Shown here one piece after another: positions 1 through 7,911 of a stretch of DNA of 64,000 bases. Source of the DNA: Bacteroides bouchesdurhonensis (lineage in GTDB: Bacteria > Bacteroidota > Bacteroidia > Bacteroidales > Bacteroidaceae). Both the position numbers and the translations under genes were made by a program. The stretch covers positions 4,341,600 to 4,405,599 of the forward strand of contig NZ_LT707006.1 of assembly GCF_900155865.1 (NCBI RefSeq), given 5' to 3'. The first letter of the stretch is position 1. The number at the start of each line of letters is the position of its first letter. Under the pieces are notes generated by a model. That model searched no databases. It was not told the DNA's origin and saw only the letters and a program-made list of their open reading frames with translations.

Positions 1-62
1 TAAACAACTGTCCCAACCAGCATTGCAACTGGTAATGTCCAATTTTTCAAAAACTTAAGCAT
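1..62 (-). CDS. Partial membrane transporter, N-terminus only (bile acid:sodium symporter-like)
   Basis: An open frame begins with ATG at 62 and runs off the left edge. The visible peptide begins MLKFLKNWTLPVAMLVGTVV, a short basic start followed by a hydrophobic segment, as in a polytopic membrane protein. The LKNWTLPVAML pattern resembles N-termini of Bacteroides bile acid:sodium symporter family proteins, but only about 20 residues are visible, so the family call is tentative. It is divergent from the amidase gene at 203, and a TAnnTTTG-type promoter box lies upstream on its strand at 87-94. Confidence 0.45.
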   Translation of the reverse strand, partial: MLKFLKNWTLPVAMLVGTVV

Positions 63-86
63 GGCTGCATATTTTATCTTCGGGGC

Positions 87-94
87 GCAAAGTA
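87..94 (-). promoter_or_regulatory. Putative -7 promoter box for the left-edge transporter
   Basis: The minus strand reads TACTTTGC, close to the Bacteroidetes -7 consensus TAnnTTTG, about 24 bp upstream of the ATG at 62. No convincing -33 TTTG element was seen. Confidence 0.4.
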
Positions 95-180
95 ACGGAG
101 TTTTCAGGAAAAAAGCTACCATTAAACCGAAAAAAACACAAAACTTAATAGCAAATCATAAGTTTTCTGCAAATTTCTAC

Positions 181-188
181 TACATTTG
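181..188 (+). promoter_or_regulatory. Putative -7 promoter box for the amidase-MCE operon
   Basis: TACATTTG matches the Bacteroidetes consensus TAnnTTTG exactly and ends 14 bp before the ATG at 203. That implies a very short leader, as seen at many genes in this window. Confidence 0.6.
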
Positions 189-202
189 CATCGTATTAAA
201 AT

Positions 203-1456
203 ATGAAACTAGATAGATCATACATATTATATATATCAGCTTGCCTCTGGCTACTTATTTCTCCCCTATGTACCTGCAATCTATGGGGGCAGAGCTTTAC
301 TGTAGTTATTGATGCCGGACATGGCGGACACGACCCTGGTGCCATAGGAAAAATATCTAAGGAGAAAAATATCAATCTGAATGTTGCTCTGAAACTAGGT
401 AATCTGATAAAAAAGAACTGTGACGACGTAAAATTAGTCTATACACGAACAAAGGATGTCTTCATTCCATTGGATCGTCGAGCAGAAATCGCTAACAATG
501 CCAAAGCGGATCTTTTTATCTCTATCCACACCAATGCTTTAGCCAATAACCGTACTGCAAAAGGTGCTTCTACCTGGACATTAGGTTTAGCTAAATCGGA
601 CGCCAACTTAGAGGTAGCGAAACGGGAAAACTCTGTAATCCTTTATGAAAGTGATTATCAAACCAGGTATGCAGGCTTTAATCCGAACTCCGCAGAATCA
701 TACATTATCTTTGAGTTCATGCAGGACAAATATATGGAACAAAGTGTACATCTAGCCTCATTGGTTCAGAAACAATTCCGACATACTTGCAGCCGGGTAG
801 ATCGAGGAGTACATCAGGCTGGCTTTCTCGTTCTAAAAGCCAGTGCAATGCCAAGCATCCTAGTGGAATTAGGATTTATCTCAACACCGGAAGAAGAACG
901 TTATCTGAACTCAGAGAATGGTACGAGTACACTAGCAAAAGGTATTTATAATGCTTTCTTGAATTACAAAAGAGAACATGAGCTACGTCTTACCGGAAGT
1001 AGTAAAACCATTATTCCAACTGAACAGGAAGAAACAGAAAACGATCCTGTTATTGTTCAAACAGATAATGATTCAGAAAATGCTGTTTTAACAGAGGAAC
1101 TTTTGGCTGAAGCAAAGCCTCGTACTATTGAGTCTAAACCAACCACACGCCCCATTGTATCAGAGAGTACAACAAATGACAGTGAGATAACGTTTAAAGT
1201 ACAAATACTTACTTCTTCAAAGCCTTTATCAAAAAACGACAAACAGTTGAAAGGGCTAAAAGGAGTTGATTATTACAAAGAAAAAGGAATTTATAAATAT
1301 ACTTATGGTGCTTCTACTGATTATAACAAAGTATTGCGCACCAGACGTACAATCACTCCACAATTCAAGGATGCATTCATCATTGCTTTCCGGAATGGTG
1401 AGAAAATGAATATCAACGAGGCAATTGCCGAATTTAAAAAGAAAAGAAATAAATAA
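203..1456 (+). CDS. N-acetylmuramoyl-L-alanine amidase (Amidase_3)
   Basis: This is a zinc amidase that cleaves the bond between MurNAc and the stem peptide of peptidoglycan, in the periplasm. An N-terminal hydrophobic signal ends near residue 30. The Amidase_3 core follows, with the expected zinc and catalytic residues: His40 in DAGHGGHDPG, Glu54, His109 in SIHTNA and catalytic Glu222 in LVELGF. After an acidic, Thr-rich linker (about 260-325) the last 90 residues (VQILTSSKPL through the C-terminus) look like a SPOR-type peptidoglycan-binding domain; that part is inferred from position and pattern. Length (417 aa) fits AmiC-like enzymes with an extra domain. The MCE gene starts 7 bp downstream, so the two are probably co-transcribed. 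AmiA/B/C identity is not resolved. Confidence 0.92.
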   Translation: MKLDRSYILYISACLWLLISPLCTCNLWGQSFTVVIDAGHGGHDPGAIGKISKEKNINLNVALKLGNLIKKNCDDVKLVYTRTKDVFIPLDRRAEIANNAKADLFISIHTNALANNRTAKGASTWTLGLAKSDANLEVAKRENSVILYESDYQTRYAGFNPNSAESYIIFEFMQDKYMEQSVHLASLVQKQFRHTCSRVDRGVHQAGFLVLKASAMPSILVELGFISTPEEERYLNSENGTSTLAKGIYNAFLNYKREHELRLTGSSKTIIPTEQEETENDPVIVQTDNDSENAVLTEELLAEAKPRTIESKPTTRPIVSESTTNDSEITFKVQILTSSKPLSKNDKQLKGLKGVDYYKEKGIYKYTYGASTDYNKVLRTRRTITPQFKDAFIIAFRNGEKMNINEAIAEFKKKRNK

Positions 1457-1463
1457 AAATAAA

Positions 1464-2357
1464 ATGAAGTACATTACAAAAGAAGTCAGAATAGGTATTG
1501 CAGGTATTGTAGCTCTATGTGTGCTTGTTTATGGAATCAATTGGTTAAAAGGAATCCATATGTTCCAGCCTTCAAGCTATTTCTATGCTAAGTTTCAAAA
1601 TGTAAATGGATTGACTAAGTCGAGTCCTGTATTTGCAGATGGTGTTCGTGTAGGCATCGTACGCGAGATTTTTTATGATTATTCCAACCCGGGAAACGTA
1701 ATTGTGGAAGTCGAACTGGATACTGAGTTACGTATTCCTAAAGGAAGCTCTGCAGAACTTGTTTCTGAACTGATGGGAGGTGTCCGCATGAATATTCTCC
1801 TGGCAAACAATCCGAGGGAAAAATATGCTGTAGGCGATACCATACCCGGAACGCTGAATGACGGTATGATGGAAAATGTAGCCAAACTTATGCCCAAGGT
1901 CGAGCAACTGCTACCCAAATTAGATTCGATCCTTACCTCTCTCAATAATACTTTAAATGACAAGAGTATTCCTGCAACTTTGCACTCAATGGAAACCCTC
2001 ACTGCCAATCTTGCTGTAGTAAGCTCACAAATGAGAGGATTTATGAGCAAAGATATTCCACAGCTCACAGGGAAGCTAAATACTATTGGAGATAATTTCA
2101 TCACTATTAGCAATAACCTGAAGGATATAAACTATGCCGCCACTATCAAACAGATAGACGAGACATTGGCTAACGTAAAAATACTTACAGAAAAGCTAAA
2201 TAGCAAAGACAATACGTTAGGTTTACTTTTCAATGATCCATCTTTGTATAATAACTTAAACGCAACCTCTGAAAATGCGGCAAGTTTATTGGAAGATCTG
2301 AAAGCGCACCCTAAACGCTATGTCCATTTCTCATTATTCGGCAAAAAAGATAAATAA
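1464..2357 (+). CDS. MCE/MlaD family lipid-binding protein
   Basis: A single N-terminal membrane anchor (about residues 8-24, IGIAGIVALCVLVYGINWL) is followed by one MCE domain with the typical run VNGLTKSSPVFADGVRVG. A helical, Asn/Leu-rich C-terminal region follows and may oligomerise. MCE proteins form hexameric periplasmic rings or tubes that carry phospholipids between membranes for an MlaFEB-type ABC transporter; no ATPase or permease partner is next to this gene. The ATG at 1464 is preferred. An upstream in-frame TTG at 1425 would lie inside the amidase gene and add 13 charged residues before the anchor. It sits 7 bp behind the amidase, suggesting one envelope operon. 297 aa. Confidence 0.88.
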   Translation: MKYITKEVRIGIAGIVALCVLVYGINWLKGIHMFQPSSYFYAKFQNVNGLTKSSPVFADGVRVGIVREIFYDYSNPGNVIVEVELDTELRIPKGSSAELVSELMGGVRMNILLANNPREKYAVGDTIPGTLNDGMMENVAKLMPKVEQLLPKLDSILTSLNNTLNDKSIPATLHSMETLTANLAVVSSQMRGFMSKDIPQLTGKLNTIGDNFITISNNLKDINYAATIKQIDETLANVKILTEKLNSKDNTLGLLFNDPSLYNNLNATSENAASLLEDLKAHPKRYVHFSLFGKKDK

Positions 2358-2708
2358 GAGAATCTTCCTAATATAGAATTACTCTAAATAAAGAAAGACT
2401 CTATAAAAAAAGACTAATAGCCTGAAATGTCTATCGATAAACCGAAACAATATTCTTGAACATGTATGAAGAAGTAAATAAAACAAATATAAGCAAGCAT
2501 ATAATCACATAATAATCAAGCACTTATAATAACGCAAGACTTATTACATTTAGGGTATTACTAAACTATTATATAAGTCACTGAAAGTAAACGCATTATT
2601 ATTTGTTCATTAAAAACAAGAAAAAACAGATTTGTTTTTTTCGAATAAGATTCCCAATTTTGCAAACGTAGAAGTTTTGCTTAATTAATAAAATGTATTA
2701 AAGTCACT
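2358..2708. other. Intergenic region upstream of dnaA
   Basis: This 351-bp, very AT-rich stretch has no credible gene. A promoter is visible at its right end (2631-2662). I looked for DnaA boxes (TTATCCACA and its complement) and AT-rich 13-mers typical of an origin and saw no cluster, so there is no positive evidence for oriC here. A loose dyad lies around 2450-2475 (TTCTTGAACATGTATGAAGAA-like arms) and is too weak to call. Confidence 0.5.
2631..2662 (+). promoter_or_regulatory. Putative dnaA promoter (-33 TTTG and -7 box)
   Basis: TTTG at 2631-2634 and CAATTTTG at 2655-2662 are 20 bp apart, the usual spacing of Bacteroidetes -33/-7 elements. The -7 box differs from TAnnTTTG at one position. 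Transcription would begin roughly 40 bp before the dnaA ATG. Confidence 0.55.
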
Positions 2709-4127
2709 ATGATTGAATCAAATCATGTCGAGCTTTGGAACCGCTGTTTAGATATCATAAAAGACAATGTTCCTGAAACGACATATAATACTTGGTTTGC
2801 CCCCATCATTCCATTAAAATATGAGGACAAAACATTGATCGTACAGATCCCGAGCCAGTTTTTTTATGAAATACTGGAAGAAAAGTTCGTGGATTTGTTA
2901 CGGAAAACATTATATAAAGCTATTGGCGAAGGTACTAAGTTGATGTATAATGTCATGGTAGATAAAACTTCGATTCCAAATCAGACTGTGAATCTCGAAG
3001 CGAGCAACCGTTCTACAGCTATCACTCCTAAAAACATCACTGATGCCAATAAAGCACCTAACTTCCTGAAAGCTCCTGTTATTCAGGAATTAGATCCACA
3101 TTTGAACCCTAACTATAATTTTGAGAACTTCATTGAAGGATATAGCAATAAACTTTCTAGAAGCGTAGCAGAAGCTGTGGCACAAAAACCTGCGGGTACA
3201 GCTTTTAATCCATTATTCCTTTATGGTGCATCCGGAGTAGGAAAAACTCATTTGGCAAACGCCATCGGAACTAAAATTAAAGAATTATATCCCGAGAAAA
3301 GAGTATTGTATGTTTCAGCACATCTGTTTCAGGTTCAATATACAGACTCGGTACGAAACAATACTACCAACGACTTTATCAACTTCTACCAAACAATTGA
3401 TGTATTGATCATTGACGATATTCAGGAATTTGCCGGAATGACCAGAACGCAAAATACGTTTTTTCATATCTTCAATCACTTGCATCAGAACGGAAAACAG
3501 TTGATATTAACTTCCGACCGTGCTCCTATCCTATTGCAGGGTATGGAGGACCGTTTGCTGACTCGTTTTAAATGGGGAATGGTTGCGGAACTTGAAAAAC
3601 CAACCGTAGAACTTCGTAAAAACATCTTACGAAATAAAATTCATCGTGACGGATTGCAGTTCCCAGAGGAAGTTATTGATTACATTGCAGAGAATGTGAA
3701 CGAAAGTGTCCGCGATCTGGAAGGTATCGTCATAGCTATTATGGCACGTTCTACTATTTTCAACAAGGAAATAGATTTAGATTTGGCACAACACATTGTG
3801 CATGGTGTGGTTCACAACGAAGCTAAAGCAATTACAATTGATGATATCTTAAAGGTAGTATGCAAGCACTTCGATCTAGAGCCATCAGCCATCCACACTA
3901 AATCCAGAAAAAGAGAAGTAGTTCAAGCTCGTCAGATTGCTATGTATCTGGCTAAAAATCACACAGATTTCTCTACTTCAAAGATTGGCAAGTTCATCGG
4001 AAACAAAGATCACGCAACAGTGCTCCACGCTTGCAAAACTGTAAAAGGGCAGTTGGAAGTAGATAAGAACTTCCACGCAGAAGTAGGGGAAATAGAATCA
4101 CTGTTGAAGAAAAGAAATAAGGAATAA
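2709..4127 (+). CDS. dnaA: Chromosomal replication initiator protein DnaA
   Basis: DnaA binds DnaA boxes at oriC, opens the DNA and loads DnaB. All four domains are recognisable. The N-terminal DnaB/self-interaction domain covers residues 1-80 (ELWNRCLDIIKDNVPETTYNTWF). A short linker covers 90-125. The AAA+ domain has Walker A GASGVGKTH at 173-181 and Walker B LIIDDIQEF around 233-241, with the sensor/arginine region DRLLTRFKWG. The C-terminal helix-turn-helix carries the DnaA signature NKDHATVLHACKTV. The length of 472 aa is normal. It stands alone, without dnaN or recF nearby, which is common in Bacteroidetes. A promoter lies at 2631-2662. Confidence 0.98.
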   Translation: MIESNHVELWNRCLDIIKDNVPETTYNTWFAPIIPLKYEDKTLIVQIPSQFFYEILEEKFVDLLRKTLYKAIGEGTKLMYNVMVDKTSIPNQTVNLEASNRSTAITPKNITDANKAPNFLKAPVIQELDPHLNPNYNFENFIEGYSNKLSRSVAEAVAQKPAGTAFNPLFLYGASGVGKTHLANAIGTKIKELYPEKRVLYVSAHLFQVQYTDSVRNNTTNDFINFYQTIDVLIIDDIQEFAGMTRTQNTFFHIFNHLHQNGKQLILTSDRAPILLQGMEDRLLTRFKWGMVAELEKPTVELRKNILRNKIHRDGLQFPEEVIDYIAENVNESVRDLEGIVIAIMARSTIFNKEIDLDLAQHIVHGVVHNEAKAITIDDILKVVCKHFDLEPSAIHTKSRKREVVQARQIAMYLAKNHTDFSTSKIGKFIGNKDHATVLHACKTVKGQLEVDKNFHAEVGEIESLLKKRNKE

Positions 4128-4145
4128 ACCAACATAAAAACCTCA

Positions 4146-4180
4146 GGTGCAAATGATATAGTGATTATATTATTTGCCCC
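4146..4180. terminator. Possible terminator between dnaA and the nitroreductase
   Basis: GGTGCAAAT (4146-4154) can pair with ATTTGCCCC (4172-4180) with one mismatch, in the gap between two convergent genes. The tails are only modestly T-rich, so this is a weak call. Confidence 0.35.
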
Positions 4181-4208
4181 CGATGTTTAAAATACCCCTT
4201 ATTGATAT

Positions 4209-4952
4209 TTATTCTATAAAACCTTGTTTACGAAGTACTTTCAACAGATTCTCAGACATAAACTCATTATCCTTCTTTGTATAACGGACATCAGTAAACA
4301 CTTGTGCGAGAGTCTCTTTTCTATTTTCTTCTATAAATTGCTTATTTTCAGGCAATGATTCTTTATAAGAATAGATACGATCGATATCCTCCGGAGTGTA
4401 GTCGTGAAACACCTCTTGATGCACAGCAGCATCCAATGGCAAACGGTCCACTTGTGCAGGAATACCGTCAGGATAGCCTACAGTTACGGTAGTTATGGGA
4501 AACACCAGTTCCGGCAACTGGAGAGCATCAATAATCATTTGAGGATTATAAGTAGTAGTTCCCAAATAACAAATACCGAGTCCCGCTTCCTCTGCCAATG
4601 TACAAAAAGTCTGAGCCACGAGCAAAGTATCCATAGAAGCATTCATAAAAGACATTAAATTATTATATCCCGGCACAGCATTCCGTTGTTCGCACCACTT
4701 GCTAAAACGCCGGAAATCAGCACAAAAAGTAAGCACTACCGGTGCATTTTTCACCATTGGTTGATTAAAATGAGCAGGAGAAAGTTTCTCTTTCATTTCA
4801 GCGTTACGAGTAACGATTACACTATAAAGTTGCATCCCTCCCATCGTAGAAGCACGGAAAGAGGTTTCAAGCAAATCATTTAACATTTCAGGAGCAATAT
4901 CTTTAAGAAGATATTTCCGAATTGTTCTTCTGTTCTTTACGGTATCAAACAT
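4209..4952 (-). CDS. Nitroreductase family protein (FMN-dependent)
   Basis: The N-terminus MFDTVKNRRTIRKY is the classic nitroreductase FMN-phosphate-binding start (RRSIRxF/Y type). The central GLGICYLGTTTYNP and the helical core fit the NfsA/FRP-like fold of NAD(P)H-dependent flavin oxidoreductases that act as dimers. The substrate is unknown. I chose the ATG at 4952 (247 aa). A longer frame could begin at a TTG at 4967, but that TTG is the end of a perfect -7 promoter box (4965-4972), so it cannot be within the transcript. The leader would be only about 5-10 nt. It converges on dnaA and is divergent from nrdJ. Confidence 0.9.
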   Translation of the reverse strand: MFDTVKNRRTIRKYLLKDIAPEMLNDLLETSFRASTMGGMQLYSVIVTRNAEMKEKLSPAHFNQPMVKNAPVVLTFCADFRRFSKWCEQRNAVPGYNNLMSFMNASMDTLLVAQTFCTLAEEAGLGICYLGTTTYNPQMIIDALQLPELVFPITTVTVGYPDGIPAQVDRLPLDAAVHQEVFHDYTPEDIDRIYSYKESLPENKQFIEENRKETLAQVFTDVRYTKKDNEFMSENLLKVLRKQGFIE

Positions 4953-4964
4953 ATCTTTTTTTTG

Positions 4965-4972
4965 CAAAGATA
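4965..4972 (-). promoter_or_regulatory. -7 promoter box of the nitroreductase gene
   Basis: The minus strand reads TATCTTTG, a perfect TAnnTTTG, 12 bp before the ATG at 4952. This decides the start codon, because the alternative TTG start is part of the box itself. Confidence 0.65.
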
Positions 4973-5130
4973 TAAAAAGAAAATATCATTTCATTACACT
5001 AATAAAAAAGAATAATTTTCTTTTTGGAGAACTTTAACTATTAAACAAAAGCACAACTTCATTGTTAATCAATCACTTAACTCATACAAATAGAAAACTT
5101 GCAGCCTGTTAATAAAATATTTCATTTTTA

Positions 5131-5162
5131 TTTTGATAGATGAAAAAACATTCTTAGCTTTG
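5131..5162 (+). promoter_or_regulatory. Putative nrdJ promoter (-33 TTTTG and -7 TAGCTTTG)
   Basis: TTTTG at 5131-5135 is followed after 19 bp by TAGCTTTG at 5155-5162, a perfect -7 box. The leader to the ATG at 5213 is about 45 nt, too short for a cobalamin riboswitch. Confidence 0.65.
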
Positions 5163-5212
5163 CAACGCATTTGTTAATGATAAGTAAACTTCTACACATT
5201 ACTTATTAAATA

Positions 5213-7780
5213 ATGAAATCTAAGACACATTGCATCGTGGAAAAACAAATTTATTCTTATGACGAAGCCTTCGAAGAATCTTTACGATACTTTCAAGGTG
5301 ATGAGCTGGCTGCTAGGGTATGGGTGAATAAATACGCAGTCAAAGATTCTTTCGGAAATATTTATGAGAAATCTCCGGAAGATATGCATTGGAGAATTGC
5401 CAATGAAGTAGCACGAATCGAAGCGAAGTACTCAAATGCTTTAAGTGCACAGGAACTTTATGATCTATTGGATCATTTCAAGTACATCGTTCCCCAGGGT
5501 AGTCCGATGACAGGTATCGGTAACGATTATCAAGTAGCTTCGTTATCTAATTGTTTTGTAATCGGCGTAGATGGTTCCGCCGACTCTTACGGTGCAATTA
5601 TCAAAATTGACGAAGAGCAGGTTCAACTGATGAAAAGACGTGGAGGTGTAGGACATGACTTGTCACACATCCGCCCGAAAGGCTCTCCCGTTAAAAACTC
5701 AGCATTAACTTCTACCGGTCTCGTTCCTTTTATGGAACGTTATTCCAATTCTACACGTGAAGTAGCTCAGGATGGACGTCGTGGAGCATTAATGTTAAGT
5801 GTATCCATTAAGCATCCGGATTCAGAGGCATTTATTGATGCGAAAATGACTGAAGGCAAAGTAACAGGAGCCAATGTTTCCGTAAAACTGGATGACGCTT
5901 TCATGCAGGCTGCTGTTGAAGGGAAAACTTATACGCAACAATATCCGATTGATGCAGTCAATCCCACTTCAACCAAAGAGATAGACGCTTCTACTTTATG
6001 GAAAAAAATTGTGCACAATGCTTGGAAATCGGCAGAACCGGGTGTGCTATTCTGGGACACGATCATCCGTGAATCAGTGCCCGATTGCTATGCAGATTTA
6101 GGATATAAAACTGTATCCACCAATCCATGCGGTGAAATTCCATTATGCCCTTACGATTCTTGTCGTTTGCTGGCTATCAACCTATATTCTTATGTAGTGA
6201 ATCCGTTTAAGCCGGATGCTTATTTCGATTTCGAACTTTTCAAGAAGCACGTTGCTTTGGCTCAACGTATCATGGATGATATTATTGACCTCGAATTGGA
6301 GAAGATCGAACGTATCATGCACAAGATAGAAACAGATCCGGAAACAGAAGAAGTAAAACGTGCCGAGCTTATATTGTGGAAAAAGATCTATGAAAAGAGT
6401 GCCCAGGGACGCCGTACCGGTGTAGGTATCACAGCAGAAGGTGATATGCTTGCTGCTTTAGGACTACGATATGGAACGGAAGAAGCTACAGAGTTCTCCG
6501 AAAAAGTACATAAGACTGTTGCTCTCGGTGCTTACCGTTCATCAGTCGAAATGGCGAAAGAGCGTGGTGCTTTTGAGGTTTATGACAGCGAACGTGAAAA
6601 AAACAATCCGTTCATCCAGCGACTGGCTGAAGCAGATCCGGAATTGTATGAGAATATGAAAAAGTATGGACGTCGTAACATTGCATGCTTGACGATCGCT
6701 CCTACAGGTACTACCAGTCTCATGACACAGACTACTTCGGGCATTGAACCGGTCTTTCTACCTGTTTACAAACGTAGAAGAAAAGTAAATCCTAATGATA
6801 CAAACGTACGCGTGGATTTCGTTGATGAAACAGGCGATGCATTTGAAGAATATATTGTATTCCATCACAAGTTTGTTACATGGATGGAAGCTAACGGATA
6901 TGATCCTTCCAAACGCTATACTCAAGAAGAGATTGACGAACTTGTAGCGAAGTCTCCATATTACAAAGCTACTTCAAATGATGTAGACTGGTTGATGAAA
7001 GTGAAGATGCAAGGAAGAATCCAAAAATGGGTGGATCACTCAATTAGTGTAACTATCAATCTTCCCAATGACGTAGACGAAGATTTAGTCAATCGGTTGT
7101 ATGTAGAAGCTTGGAAATCCGGTTGCAAGGGATGTACTGTTTATCGTGACGGTTCCCGATCAGGGGTATTGATCTCTACGAAATCAGACAAAGACCAGAA
7201 AAAAGAGCTTCCTCCTTGCAAACCTCCTACAGTAGTAGAAGTACGTCCAAGAATATTGGAAGCAGATGTAGTACGTTTCCAAAACAATAAAGAAAAGTGG
7301 GTAGCATTTGTCGGATTATTAGATGGTCATCCGTATGAGATCTTCACTGGTTTACAAGATGATGACGAAGGTATCTTACTACCGAAGAGCGTAACTTCAG
7401 GACGCATCATCAAAAATGTGGACGAGGATGGAAACAAACGTTATGACTTCCAGTTTGAGAACAAGCGTGGCTACAAAACAACAATTGAAGGACTGTCAGA
7501 GAAGTTCAACAAAGAATATTGGAACTATGCAAAATTGATTTCAGGTGTGCTTCGTTATCGGATGCCTATTGAACAAGTGATTAAGTTAGTCGGTTCATTA
7601 CAGTTGAATAGCGAAAATATCAACACATGGAAAAATGGTGTTGAACGAGCACTGAAAAAATACATTCAAGATGGAACAGAAGCCAAAGGCAAAAAATGTC
7701 CGAATTGTGGCAATGAAACTTTGGTTTATCAAGAAGGTTGCCTGATTTGTACCACTTGCGGTGCTTCCAGATGTGGATGA
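5213..7780 (+). CDS. nrdJ: Adenosylcobalamin-dependent ribonucleoside-diphosphate reductase (class II)
   Basis: This enzyme reduces ribonucleotides to deoxyribonucleotides using a radical from adenosylcobalamin, so it works with or without oxygen. Family features in the 855 aa are the substrate-site region STNPCGEIPLCPYDSCRL, the GRRTGVGITAEGDMLAALG block, TIAPTGTTSLMTQTTSGIEP, the KSGCKGCTVYRDGSRSGVL region, and a C-terminal Cys-rich zinc-ribbon-like tail (CPNCGN...CLICTTCGASRCG) that probably shuttles electrons to the active site. It is a single-gene transcription unit with its own promoter and a strong terminator at 7820-7851. No B12 riboswitch was found upstream, so any cobalamin control is not visible at RNA level here. 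Confidence 0.95.
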   Translation: MKSKTHCIVEKQIYSYDEAFEESLRYFQGDELAARVWVNKYAVKDSFGNIYEKSPEDMHWRIANEVARIEAKYSNALSAQELYDLLDHFKYIVPQGSPMTGIGNDYQVASLSNCFVIGVDGSADSYGAIIKIDEEQVQLMKRRGGVGHDLSHIRPKGSPVKNSALTSTGLVPFMERYSNSTREVAQDGRRGALMLSVSIKHPDSEAFIDAKMTEGKVTGANVSVKLDDAFMQAAVEGKTYTQQYPIDAVNPTSTKEIDASTLWKKIVHNAWKSAEPGVLFWDTIIRESVPDCYADLGYKTVSTNPCGEIPLCPYDSCRLLAINLYSYVVNPFKPDAYFDFELFKKHVALAQRIMDDIIDLELEKIERIMHKIETDPETEEVKRAELILWKKIYEKSAQGRRTGVGITAEGDMLAALGLRYGTEEATEFSEKVHKTVALGAYRSSVEMAKERGAFEVYDSEREKNNPFIQRLAEADPELYENMKKYGRRNIACLTIAPTGTTSLMTQTTSGIEPVFLPVYKRRRKVNPNDTNVRVDFVDETGDAFEEYIVFHHKFVTWMEANGYDPSKRYTQEEIDELVAKSPYYKATSNDVDWLMKVKMQGRIQKWVDHSISVTINLPNDVDEDLVNRLYVEAWKSGCKGCTVYRDGSRSGVLISTKSDKDQKKELPPCKPPTVVEVRPRILEADVVRFQNNKEKWVAFVGLLDGHPYEIFTGLQDDDEGILLPKSVTSGRIIKNVDEDGNKRYDFQFENKRGYKTTIEGLSEKFNKEYWNYAKLISGVLRYRMPIEQVIKLVGSLQLNSENINTWKNGVERALKKYIQDGTEAKGKKCPNCGNETLVYQEGCLICTTCGASRCG

Positions 7781-7819
7781 TCCACTGATGTATGTTAATT
7801 AATATATAAACAAAAGGTT

Positions 7820-7851
7820 AAAGGGGCCCTTCGGGGCTCCTTTAATTTTTT
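7820..7851 (+). terminator. Rho-independent terminator of nrdJ
   Basis: A 10-bp stem (AAAGGGGCCC at 7820-7829 with GGGCTCCTTT at 7834-7843, one G-T pair) closes a TTCG tetraloop and is followed by a T-rich run. Confidence 0.88.
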
Positions 7852-7911
7852 ATTCAAAAAGAAAATCTTATACTTGCACCTTCATAAAGAAATCTAATCA
7901 AAATCTAAATT

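Noticed and set aside
2358..2708. oriC next to dnaA
   Set aside because: No cluster of TTATCCACA-like DnaA boxes was found on either strand, and in Bacteroidetes the origin is often not beside dnaA.
5163..5212. Cobalamin riboswitch controlling nrdJ
   Set aside because: Only about 50 nt lie between the -7 box and the start codon, too short for a B12 riboswitch, and no B12-box sequence was seen.
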